64,000 nt of DNA from an uncultured Pelosinus sp. Lineage in GTDB: Bacteria; Bacillota; Negativicutes; Sporomusales; Acetonemataceae. A program made the position numbers and the translations under genes. Within the stretch, counting starts at the first letter, position 1. The number at the start of each line of letters is the position of its first letter. Of the stretch, positions 42,180 through 49,638 are shown one piece after another. The stretch spans positions 62,001 to 126,000 of the forward strand of contig UQPB01000002.1 of assembly GCA_900542835.1 (NCBI GenBank). Reading direction: 5' to 3'. Under the pieces are notes generated by a model. It was not told the DNA's origin, did no database searches, and saw only the letters and a list, made by a program, of their open reading frames with translations.

Positions 42180-42599
42180 GTGGCGAAAGCAGTCAAGTAT
42201 CGCAAAAGTGGAATGCCCCCCGGCAGGGATTCGGGAATGGCCATATCTGTCATTGTGGGCTTTTTGGTAAGTGTGTGCCTTTCCCTGGTATTTATCACAC
42301 TTCTGTCCTTGATGAATGTCATCTCCGATACCTTTGATATTGACAGCTATCTTCAATATCTGCTGGTTGCGGTAAATATGATCAGCATTTTTATCGGCAG
42401 TGTGTACGCAGCGCAGCGGGTGCGGTCAAAGCTTGCTTTGACCGGCATGGCGGTAGGGTTGCTCTATGTATTATTTTCTGTCGGCATTGGCATGACCATG
42501 AGCGGCGAGACGGTTTCCGTCACTTTGCTGGCAGGAAAACTGGCGACCGGCGTGGCCGCAGGCGTACTGGGCGGACTGGTCGGTGCCAATCTATCCTAA
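42180..42599 (+). CDS. TIGR04086-like membrane protein
   Basis: A 139-residue protein with four predicted membrane helices (AISVIVGFLVSVCLSLVFITL; LLVAVNMISIFIGSVYAA; MAVGLLYVLFSVGIGM; AGKLATGVAAGVLGGLVGA). Pattern and length fit the TIGR04086 family of Bacillota. Function unknown. GTG 42180 (MAKAVKYRKSG) has proper spacing from GGGAGGG, whereas ATG 42174 touches it. A terminator follows. Confidence 0.75.
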   Translation: MAKAVKYRKSGMPPGRDSGMAISVIVGFLVSVCLSLVFITLLSLMNVISDTFDIDSYLQYLLVAVNMISIFIGSVYAAQRVRSKLALTGMAVGLLYVLFSVGIGMTMSGETVSVTLLAGKLATGVAAGVLGGLVGANLS

Positions 42600-42623
42600 C
42601 TTTTCCGGCTGCAGTGTTCGTAG

Positions 42624-42647
42624 GGAAGCAATATGCTTCCTTTTTTA
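42624..42647 (+). terminator. Rho-independent terminator
   Basis: GGAAGCA (42624-42630) with TGCTTCC (42634-42640), then TTTTTT. Confidence 0.8.
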
Positions 42648-42740
42648 TTTTGCGGTGCATTATACAGCAGAATCGATATTCTGGCATCTGGAACGGTATT
42701 TGGGCAAATATTGCTTTAACAATTAATTATCTTTTGGTTA

Positions 42741-42769
42741 TTGACGATAAGGCCCGTTTATGGTATTTT
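42741..42769 (+). promoter_or_regulatory. Promoter of the acetate transporter gene
   Basis: TTGACG (42741-42746), 17 bases, TATTTT (42764-42769), with a TGG extension (42761-42763). Confidence 0.65.
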
Positions 42770-42798
42770 AATAGTGCATTTAATATAGGAGGTTGGTC

Positions 42799-43413
42799 AT
42801 GAGTACAGGAAATGATCAGAAAGTTCAAATTGTTGTTGCCGATCCATCTGCGCTAGGTTTATTTGGTCTTGCTATGGTTTGCTTTGTTGCATCTTCACAG
42901 AAACTGGGTTTGACAACAGGATTAGCTTTTGTTGTTCCCTGGGCGATTTTCCTTGGTTCAATTGCCCAAATGATGGCCTGTGTTTATGACTTCAAGCACA
43001 ATAATCTGTTCGGAGCTACAGTATTCGGCGCTTACGGCCTGTTCTGGATCAGCATGGCAGCTGTCTGGCTGATCAACTTAGGCGCATTCGGTCCTGAACT
43101 GGCGAAAGCAGTCGATGTGCGTCAGCTTGGTTTTGCCTTTATTGGCTACCTGATTTTTTCCATGTTTGGCACGATTGCTGCTATGGAAACTAACAAAGTC
43201 ATCTTCAGCATCATGGCGTTAATTAATGTCTTATTTATTTCACTGGCACTGGATTCATTTAAAATGGGCGGTCACTGGGCTCACTCGCTGGCGGCCTATA
43301 CCGAATTGGTGATTTCTCTGCTTGGCTTCTATGGTTCAGGCGCTACCTTCTTAAATAAATGGTTTGGCAAAGCCTTTTTGCCTGTTGGCAAACCGTTCGG
43401 TATTTTTAAGTAA
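42799..43413 (+). CDS. Acetate/succinate transporter, GPR1/FUN34/YaaH (SatP) family
   Basis: A 204-residue six-helix membrane protein of the AceTr family, which moves acetate or succinate with protons. The N-terminal ADPSALGLFGLAM corresponds to the family NPAPLGL motif. Later features include FGAYGLFWISMA and LNKWFGKAFLPVGKP at the C terminus. ATG 42799 follows AGGAGG. It forms a single-gene unit with a good promoter and a 19-bp terminator. Acetate is the likeliest substrate in an anaerobic fermenter. Confidence 0.9.
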   Translation: MSTGNDQKVQIVVADPSALGLFGLAMVCFVASSQKLGLTTGLAFVVPWAIFLGSIAQMMACVYDFKHNNLFGATVFGAYGLFWISMAAVWLINLGAFGPELAKAVDVRQLGFAFIGYLIFSMFGTIAAMETNKVIFSIMALINVLFISLALDSFKMGGHWAHSLAAYTELVISLLGFYGSGATFLNKWFGKAFLPVGKPFGIFK

Positions 43414-43420
43414 TTTAGTC

Positions 43421-43461
43421 AAAGAGAAAGCCCCTGCCGCTGCGGCAGGGGCTTTCTCTTT
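43421..43461 (+). terminator. Strong Rho-independent terminator of the acetate transporter gene
   Basis: A perfect stem of about 19 bp centred on 43441: AAAGAGAAAGCCCCTGCCG and its complement, ending in TTT. Confidence 0.9.
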
Positions 43462-43647
43462 GACCGGCGGCTGTTCTCTTCCCGGTTCGTAAGCCTGGTG
43501 AACACGAGCAGGCAGACCGCTAAGCATGGTTTGGGGGGTAAAGAACGTCGCTGCTCCGTGAAACTCCGTGGCTGGTCATCTTAGGCTGGAATCTGGCGAG
43601 AGCGATCCAATTGCCTGGCGAATAGGGGTAGCAAATAACTGGCACAG
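43462..43647 (+). other. Unexplained, probably structured intergenic region before mtnP
   Basis: About 185 bases without a gene after a strong terminator and before the mtn operon. Local pairing includes GCCTG with CAGGC around 43492-43512 and GTTC with GAAC. The conserved-looking tract CTCCGTGAAACTCCGTGGCTGG recalls riboswitch cores, but I cannot match a known class. A possible -10 (TATAGT, 43648-43653) lies at its 3' end, so it may be a separate small RNA rather than a leader. Confidence 0.35.
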
Positions 43648-43710
43648 TATAGTAAAATATATACATGACCGATTGGCGGTTTTGCAGGAATAGGAAGTAG
43701 GGTGATAAAA

Positions 43711-44502
43711 ATGATTACAATTGCGATTATTGGTGGCACCGGCGTGTATGATCCCCGGATTTTAACCAATCTGGAAGAGCGGTCAGTGGATACTCCGTTT
43801 GGCCCGGTGCGAATGGTCTGCGGCGAATACGCGGGAAAGCAGGTCGCTTTTCTGCCCCGGCATGGCAGCAAGCATTCGATCCCGCCCCATCTAATCAATT
43901 ACCGGGCCAATATCTGGGCAATGAAAACTATCGGCGTTCGCCACATTATCGCGACAACTGCCGTTGGCTCGCTGAATCCGGCGATGAAGCCGGGCGACTT
44001 TGTCGCTATTGATCAATTTATCGATTTTACCAAGGGGCGTATCAGCAGCTTTTATGAGGGCGGCGAGCGAGGGGTTGTTCATGTGGATGTTTCCGAGCCG
44101 TATTGCCCGGCCTTGCGGAAAACACTGGCGGAGGCGGCGGCGACAACATCGATTCCGTTGCATGCCGGCGGCGTATATGTCTGCACTGAGGGTCCCCGGT
44201 TTGAGACACCGGCAGAGATCAGGATGTTTGCCAAATGGGGCGGTGATCTTGTCGGCATGACCAATGTGCCGGAAGTCGTTTTGGCCAGAGAGGCCGAGAT
44301 TTGCTATGCGACTGTGTCGATGGTCACGAATTTTGCCGCCGGCATTTCCAGTCAGGCATTAACCCACAGCGAAGTCGTTGATACGATGCGTGAAAACAGC
44401 GCCAGGATCAGAACGCTGCTGATGCGGACAATTGAACTGATTGCCGATACGGATTGCGCCTGCAGCCAGGCACTGTCGGAATACGGTGGATTCAAACTGT
44501 AA
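43711..44502 (+). CDS. mtnP: MTA/MTI phosphorylase (MtnP-like)
   Basis: A 263-residue purine nucleoside phosphorylase-family enzyme that splits methylthio- or deoxy-nucleosides into base and ribose-1-phosphate derivative. Features: AIIGGTGVYDP, PRHGSKHSIPPHLINYRAN, GVYVCTEGPRFETPAEI and GMTNVPEVVLARE. The base-specificity loop reads MVTNFAAGI: Asn207 sits where adenine-specific MTA phosphorylases have Asp, and Asn at this site is used for 6-oxopurines. That favours methylthioinosine as substrate and fits the deaminase four genes downstream. The start could also be GTG 43702. First gene of a ten-gene operon. Confidence 0.88.
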   Translation: MITIAIIGGTGVYDPRILTNLEERSVDTPFGPVRMVCGEYAGKQVAFLPRHGSKHSIPPHLINYRANIWAMKTIGVRHIIATTAVGSLNPAMKPGDFVAIDQFIDFTKGRISSFYEGGERGVVHVDVSEPYCPALRKTLAEAAATTSIPLHAGGVYVCTEGPRFETPAEIRMFAKWGGDLVGMTNVPEVVLAREAEICYATVSMVTNFAAGISSQALTHSEVVDTMRENSARIRTLLMRTIELIADTDCACSQALSEYGGFKL

Positions 44503-44529
44503 GATGCGAAGGAAATGTGGGGAAAGAGC

Positions 44530-45573
44530 GTGAAAACAATTTGCTGGTCAAATGGATGTCTGCGCCTGCTGGATCAAACCGCATTGCCGGGCAGGCTGGA
44601 CTATATTCATTGCTATGACTACCGGCGTGTCGGCGAAGCGATACGCCGGCTGGAGGTACGGGGCGCTCCCGCTATTGGTGCGGCGGCGGCTTTTGGCCTG
44701 CTGCTGGGGGCGCGGGAATTGGCCGCTCAGGGAAAAAGCCTGCGGCAGGAATTGCCGCAAGTGGCCGCTGACCTGCAGGCGACGCGGCCGACAGCGATAA
44801 ATCTGTCCTGGGCGCTGCAGCGAATGCTGTCGGCTGTGACGGACGCGGCTGAGGCCGATATGGAGCCACTCCTGGAGCGGGAAGCGATTGCCATTATGGA
44901 GGAAGACCGCCGCGTCAACGCGGCTCTTGCCGCACACGGGCTGGAACTGTTCAAAGCGCCTGTCGCGGCAGTCTTGACTCACTGCAATGCCGGCGCACTG
45001 GCAACAGTCGAATATGGAACCGCTCTTGGCGTCATCCGGCAGGCGTGGGCGCAGGGGAAAATCGGCCGCGTATTTGCCGATGAAACCAGACCGCTGCTGC
45101 AGGGAGCCAGGTTGACCGCCTGGGAACTGAGCCAGGACGGAATCCCGGTAACCCTGATTACTGACAATATGGCCGGCTGGGTTATGAAACAAAAATTGGT
45201 GCAGGCGGTTATTGTCGGCGCCGACCGGATTGCCGCCAACGGTGATACCGCCAATAAAATCGGTACCTATAGTGTTGCCGTGCTGGCGGCGCGGCATCAG
45301 ATCCCTTTTTATGTCGCCGCTCCGTTTTCCAGTTTTGACTGCAGCCTGAGCAGCGGTGACGAAATTCCGATCGAAGAGCGTGACCCGTCCGAGGTATCCG
45401 GCTTTGCCGGCCTGACTGTGGCGCCTGCCGGCGTGGAAGTCTATAATCCGGCGTTTGATGTCACGCCCCATGAGCTGATCACTGCGATTGTTACCGAACG
45501 GGGCATATTGCGGCCGCCGTTTGCGGCTGCGATCGCAGCTGTGCAAAATGAGAAAGGTGGTAATACAAATTGA
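44530..45573 (+). CDS. mtnA: S-methyl-5-thioribose-1-phosphate isomerase
   Basis: A 347-residue aldose-ketose isomerase giving methylthioribulose-1-phosphate (or 5-deoxyribulose-1-phosphate). Features: RRLEVRGAPAIGAAAAFG, LTHCNAGALATVEYGTALGV with the catalytic Cys, VFADETRPLLQGARLTAWEL, DNMAG, and VGADRIAANGDTANKIGTY with the catalytic Asp. GTG 44530 follows GGGGAAAG and gives MKTICWSNG. It directly follows mtnP. Confidence 0.95.
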   Translation: MKTICWSNGCLRLLDQTALPGRLDYIHCYDYRRVGEAIRRLEVRGAPAIGAAAAFGLLLGARELAAQGKSLRQELPQVAADLQATRPTAINLSWALQRMLSAVTDAAEADMEPLLEREAIAIMEEDRRVNAALAAHGLELFKAPVAAVLTHCNAGALATVEYGTALGVIRQAWAQGKIGRVFADETRPLLQGARLTAWELSQDGIPVTLITDNMAGWVMKQKLVQAVIVGADRIAANGDTANKIGTYSVAVLAARHQIPFYVAAPFSSFDCSLSSGDEIPIEERDPSEVSGFAGLTVAPAGVEVYNPAFDVTPHELITAIVTERGILRPPFAAAIAAVQNEKGGNTN

Positions 45574-46811
45574 ATTCGATAATTCGCGACGCGGCGCTGG
45601 CTCCGCAAGGACTGGCTAAAATCAACTGGGTGAAAGAACATATGCCCGTGCTTAACCGCTTAAATAGCGATCTGACGGCAACGAAGCCGCTTGCCGGTAT
45701 AAACCTGGTTATTACCATGCATTTAGAGGCCAAAACCGCCTATCTGGCCCTGGTATTAAAAAATGCCGGCGCCAGTGTGGCGGTTACAGGCAGCAATCCC
45801 TTGTCCACACAGGATGATGTGGCGGCGGCGCTGGCGGAACAGGGAGTCGCCGTGTTTGCCTGGTATAATTCGACTCAGGCGGAATATGATCAGTTCCTGC
45901 ATCTGGCGCTCGACACCCATCCGCAAATTATTGTCGATGACGGTGGCGATTTGGTTGCGCTGCTGCATGGCGAACGGGCCGGACAGGCGGCTGAAATCTG
46001 GGGCGGGTCTGAAGAGACGACTACCGGTGTACTGCGGCTGCATGCGCTGGCCGCGTCGGAAACGATGCGCTTTCCCATGATTGCCGTTAATGACGCCTAT
46101 TGCAAGTATCTGTTTGATAATCGCTATGGCACCGGACAGTCCACCTGGGATGGTATTATGCGCACAACCAATTTGACGGTGGCCGGCAAGACGGTTGTTG
46201 TCGCCGGCTATGGCTGGTGCGGCAAAGGGGTTTCCATGCGGGCGAAAGGCCTGGGAGCAAATGTTATTGTTACCGAAGTTGACCCGATCAAAGCAGCGGA
46301 GGCGGCGTTTGACGGCTTCCGGGTCATGCCGATGGCCGAGGCGGCGAAACAGGGCGACTTCTTTGTGACGCTGACCGGCTGCGCCGATGTAATCCGTAAA
46401 GAGCACTTTTCTGTCATGAAGCCGGGGGCGATACTGGCTAACGCCGGTCACTTCGATGTGGAAATCAACAAGGACGATTTGGCTGCGCTTGCCGTCTCAA
46501 GGCGTCTGGTCAGGAAAAATATTGAGGAATTCGCGCTGGCCGACGGCAGAAAGCTGTACCTGCTGGCGGAAGGCCGATTGGTAAATCTGGCGGCCGGCGA
46601 CGGCCATCCCACGGAAATTATGGATTTGTCGTTTGCGATGCAGACACTGGCTATTTTGCATATCGCCGATCATCATAAAGCAATGCGCCCCGGGGTCTAT
46701 ACTCTGCCGGCGGAGCTGGACCAGCGCGTTGCCGCCCTGAAAATAGAAGCAATGGGTATTGCCATTGACGAACTGAGCGAGGCGCAGAAACGTTATCTTC
46801 ACGGCCAGTAA
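45570..46811 (+). CDS. ahcY: S-adenosylhomocysteinase, or S-inosylhomocysteine hydrolase
   Basis: A 413-residue NAD-dependent hydrolase that frees homocysteine. Features: TMHLEAKTAYLALVLKNAGA, NDAYCKYLFDNRYGTGQSTWDGI, the NAD site VAGYGWCGKGVSMRAKGLG, and NAGHFDVEI. This is the short prokaryotic form. Archaeal relatives next to a SAH deaminase act on S-inosylhomocysteine, and a mtaD/dadD-like deaminase is encoded two genes downstream, so either substrate is possible. It starts with TTG overlapping the mtnA stop (TTGA), behind AAAGGTGG. Confidence 0.92.
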   Translation: MNSIIRDAALAPQGLAKINWVKEHMPVLNRLNSDLTATKPLAGINLVITMHLEAKTAYLALVLKNAGASVAVTGSNPLSTQDDVAAALAEQGVAVFAWYNSTQAEYDQFLHLALDTHPQIIVDDGGDLVALLHGERAGQAAEIWGGSEETTTGVLRLHALAASETMRFPMIAVNDAYCKYLFDNRYGTGQSTWDGIMRTTNLTVAGKTVVVAGYGWCGKGVSMRAKGLGANVIVTEVDPIKAAEAAFDGFRVMPMAEAAKQGDFFVTLTGCADVIRKEHFSVMKPGAILANAGHFDVEINKDDLAALAVSRRLVRKNIEEFALADGRKLYLLAEGRLVNLAAGDGHPTEIMDLSFAMQTLAILHIADHHKAMRPGVYTLPAELDQRVAALKIEAMGIAIDELSEAQKRYLHGQ

Positions 46812-46828
46812 AGAAAGAAGGTGAACGT

Positions 46829-47494
46829 ATGACCGAGGCAGCAGCGGCTTACCGGCATTGGCGGGAAAGTCTGATTGAAGCGGGCAATGCATTGCTGGAC
46901 AAAGGCCTGGTCACCGGAACCTGGGGCAATATCAGTGTGCGGATTGACCACCGGCTGTTTGCGGTAACCCCGTCGGGGCGGTCTTACCGGACGCTATCGC
47001 CGGAAGATATCGCGATTGTTGACGCGGCCGGGAACCACATTGCCGGACTGCCGCCTTCTTCGGAGCTGCCGCTGCATTTGGCGATTTACGCGGCGCGGCC
47101 CGATATTGCGGCCATCGTTCATACCCATAGCGTTTTTGCCAGCGCCTGTGCCGTCGCCCGCCGTCCGATACCGGCAATCATTGAGGATTTGGTGCAACTG
47201 GCTGGCGGTGACGTGGCTGTTGCTGCCTATGCGTTGCCGGGAACGTCTGAATTGGCGACGAACACGGTCGAGGCGCTTGCTGCTAAATTTGCCGTTCTGC
47301 TGGCCAACCATGGGGCTGTCGCCTGCGGTAAAACACTGTGCGAGGCGATGACTGCAGCGGAGCTGGTGGAGAAAGCGGCTCAGATTTTCAGCTGGGCGCA
47401 GCTGCTGGGAGGTGCAGTTCCTCTCAGCAGCGAAGATATAGCAGGAATGCACCGCTTTTATCTCGAACATTACAGACAACGGCAAGGAGGCTGA
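46829..47494 (+). CDS. Class II aldolase (methylthioribulose/deoxyribulose-1-phosphate aldolase candidate)
   Basis: A 221-residue zinc aldolase of the fuculose-1-phosphate aldolase family. Metal and catalytic residues are in SSELPLHLAIY (Glu), IVHTHSVFASA (two His) and LANHGAVACG (third His); TWGNISVR binds phosphate. Next to mtnP and mtnA, the expected reaction is cleavage of 5-methylthio- or 5-deoxy-ribulose-1-phosphate to dihydroxyacetone phosphate plus an aldehyde, as in the DHAP shunt. MtnB dehydratase has the same fold, but no mtnC or mtnD is present here. Confidence 0.85.
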   Translation: MTEAAAAYRHWRESLIEAGNALLDKGLVTGTWGNISVRIDHRLFAVTPSGRSYRTLSPEDIAIVDAAGNHIAGLPPSSELPLHLAIYAARPDIAAIVHTHSVFASACAVARRPIPAIIEDLVQLAGGDVAVAAYALPGTSELATNTVEALAAKFAVLLANHGAVACGKTLCEAMTAAELVEKAAQIFSWAQLLGGAVPLSSEDIAGMHRFYLEHYRQRQGG

Positions 47495-47497
47495 CAG

Positions 47498-48784
47498 ATG
47501 GGCAACTTACTGCTGAAGAACGGCGATGTGCTGCTGCCGGATGGATCGGTTCAGCATCTTGATCTGGTTATTGAAAAAGGAAAGATCCTGGCACTGGGAA
47601 CTGCGCCTGCTGGCTGGCAGGGGGAAGAATTGGACTGCAGCGGCAAACTGGCCATTCCCGGCTTTGTCAATACGCACACCCATGCGGCGATGACGCTTTT
47701 CCGCAGTTACGCCGATGATATGCTGCTGATGGACTGGCTGAAAAAGAAAATCTGGCCGGCGGAAGCGAACCTGACCGGCGACGATGTTTATTGGGGAACG
47801 CTGCTGGCGATTGCCGAAATGCTGAAAGCGGGAACAACTGCTTTTGCCGATATGTACTTTTTTATGGATGATGTCGCCCGTGCCGTTGCCGAGACCGGCA
47901 TGCGCGCATCCCTTGCCAGGGGAATGGCGGGCGTCGCCCCTAACGGCGAGCAGGCTTTGACTGAAAGCGAGAGTTTCTACAACCAGTTTCACGGAGCGGC
48001 TGACGGCAGAATTACGGTGATGCTGGGGCCGCATGCTCCGTACACCTGTCCTCCCGACTATCTGCGGAAAGTCACCGCATTGTCGGAAAAATTGGGGGCC
48101 AAGATTCATATCCATCTGTCGGAGACCGCCGGCGAAGTGGCCGACTGCCTGAAAGAGCATGGCAAAACGCCAATCGCGCTGATGGAAGAGGTTGGGCTGC
48201 TGGAAAGAGGCGTACTGGCCGCTCACTGCGTCCACGTCACGGCGGCGGATATTGAGCTGATGGCCAAGCGCCAGGTGCGCGTTGCCCATAATCCCGGCAG
48301 CAATCTGAAACTGGCCAGTGGCATTGCACCGGTTGCCGACATGCTGGAGGCCGGTTTGTGTGTCGGCTTGGGCACAGATGGAGCCTCCAGCAACAATAAT
48401 CTGGATATGCTGGAAGAGGTCCGGCTGGCGGCCTTATTACAAAAAACCATCCGACAGGATCCTTTGCTGCTTCCCGCCAAAACCGCCCTGGCGTTAGGCT
48501 GCGAAAATGGTGCCCGCTGCCTGGGGTTATCGTTGACAGGGCAGATTGCAGCCGGCTGGCGCGCTGATATTACGCTGCTGGATATGAGCGAGCCGCATTG
48601 GCAGCCGCGCCACGATTGCCTGTCGCTGCTGGTGTATGCGGCGCAGAGCCGCGACGTAGATACTGTGCTGGTCGATGGCCGGGTTCTTCTGCGAAACCGC
48701 AAGCTGGTGACCATTGACGAAGAGAGACTCAGGCATGAAGTACACAAGCGCGCTATGAGGCTGGTTGGCCGGCGCTTAGATTGA
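47498..48784 (+). CDS. mtaD: MTA/SAH/5'-deoxyadenosine deaminase
   Basis: A 428-residue amidohydrolase of the MtaD/DadD type that deaminates methylthioadenosine, S-adenosylhomocysteine and, in relatives, 5'-deoxyadenosine. Metal ligands: NTHTHAAM (HxH), HIHLSETAGE, AAHCVHV, and GLGTDGASSNNNLDM (Asp). The ATG follows AAGGAGG in the aldolase tail, three bases after its stop. The product would be an inosine derivative, matching the Asn in the phosphorylase and a possible S-inosylhomocysteine hydrolase in the same operon. Confidence 0.92.
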   Translation: MGNLLLKNGDVLLPDGSVQHLDLVIEKGKILALGTAPAGWQGEELDCSGKLAIPGFVNTHTHAAMTLFRSYADDMLLMDWLKKKIWPAEANLTGDDVYWGTLLAIAEMLKAGTTAFADMYFFMDDVARAVAETGMRASLARGMAGVAPNGEQALTESESFYNQFHGAADGRITVMLGPHAPYTCPPDYLRKVTALSEKLGAKIHIHLSETAGEVADCLKEHGKTPIALMEEVGLLERGVLAAHCVHVTAADIELMAKRQVRVAHNPGSNLKLASGIAPVADMLEAGLCVGLGTDGASSNNNLDMLEEVRLAALLQKTIRQDPLLLPAKTALALGCENGARCLGLSLTGQIAAGWRADITLLDMSEPHWQPRHDCLSLLVYAAQSRDVDTVLVDGRVLLRNRKLVTIDEERLRHEVHKRAMRLVGRRLD

Positions 48785-48804
48785 GCAAGTTTGGAGGAAT
48801 CAAT

Positions 48805-49638
48805 TTGTACGTCATAGAGAAAACGGTAGAATTGTCCCCCGGCGTTAAAAGCTTTGTCGTCCAGGCGCCGCGTGTCGCCAGAAAATGCCAGCCCGGTCAG
48901 TTTATCATTCTCCGCACTAATGAGGACGGCGAGAGGATCCCCCTGACTATCGCCGATTTTGATCGTGCGAATGGTACCATTACCCTGATCTTTCAGGAAG
49001 TTGGCTGTTCCACCCGTGAGCTTGGCAAGCTGCAGGCCGGGGATGCCCTGCTCGACGTTGCCGGTCCGCTTGGCAACGCCAGCCACATCGGGAAATTCGG
49101 CACGGTCGTTTGTGTGGGCGGCGGCATTGGTGTCGCGCCTGTCTATCCCATTGCCCGGGCTTATCACCAGGCCGGCAACAAGGTTGTTTCAATTATCGGC
49201 GCCAGGAATAAAGACCTGTTAATTCTTGAACAGGAAATGGCGGCTGTCAGCGATATACTGCATATCACTACCGATGATGGCTCAAAGGGGCATAAAGGCT
49301 TGGTAGTGGACCCGCTGCGTGCAATGATCGAGGCCGGTGAACAGATCGATCTGGTCATGGCGATTGGACCGGTGGTGATGATGCGCGGCGTGGCGGAGGT
49401 TACACGCCCGCATCAGCTTAAAACCATTGTCAGCCTTAATCCGATTATGGTTGACGGCACCGGTATGTGCGGCGGCTGCCGCGTCAGTGTTGGCAGTGCC
49501 AATAAATTCGCCTGTGTCGACGGACCGGAATTTGACGCGCACCAAGTGGATTTTGCCGGACTGATGGCACGGCAGCGGATGTATGCGGAGCAGGAAAAAC
49601 AGGAGCGCAAATGCGGAGGTGAATGTTCATGCAAATGA
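48805..49638 (+). CDS. nfnA: NfnA: FAD/NAD-binding subunit of ferredoxin:NADP oxidoreductase
   Basis: A 277-residue subunit with a ferredoxin-reductase FAD domain (CQPGQFIILR, RIPLTIADFD), an NAD-binding domain (GGGIGVAPVYPIARAY) and a [2Fe-2S] region with Cys residues in GTGMCGGCRVSVG and KFACVDGPEFDAHQVDF. NfnAB couples NADH and reduced ferredoxin to NADP reduction by flavin-based electron bifurcation. TTG 48805 lies nine bases after GGAGG; an earlier TTG at 48781 overlaps the mtaD stop but has no site. Confidence 0.9.
   Translation: MYVIEKTVELSPGVKSFVVQAPRVARKCQPGQFIILRTNEDGERIPLTIADFDRANGTITLIFQEVGCSTRELGKLQAGDALLDVAGPLGNASHIGKFGTVVCVGGGIGVAPVYPIARAYHQAGNKVVSIIGARNKDLLILEQEMAAVSDILHITTDDGSKGHKGLVVDPLRAMIEAGEQIDLVMAIGPVVMMRGVAEVTRPHQLKTIVSLNPIMVDGTGMCGGCRVSVGSANKFACVDGPEFDAHQVDFAGLMARQRMYAEQEKQERKCGGECSCK

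Noticed and set aside
43462..43647. Cobalamin, SAM or TPP riboswitch before the mtn operon.
   Set aside because: The B12-box and the SAM and TPP core motifs could not be found; only loose similarity was seen, so it is listed as unexplained.
44548..45546. A 332-codon minus-strand open frame opposite mtnA.
   Set aside because: It is a shadow of a clearly recognised isomerase gene.
46829..47494. MtnB dehydratase of the aerobic methionine salvage pathway.
   Set aside because: The fold is the same, but the downstream enolase/phosphatase and dioxygenase genes are absent and the context favours an aldolase.
48223..49167. A 314-codon minus-strand open frame across mtaD and nfnA.
   Set aside because: It spans two recognised plus-strand genes and has low-complexity composition.
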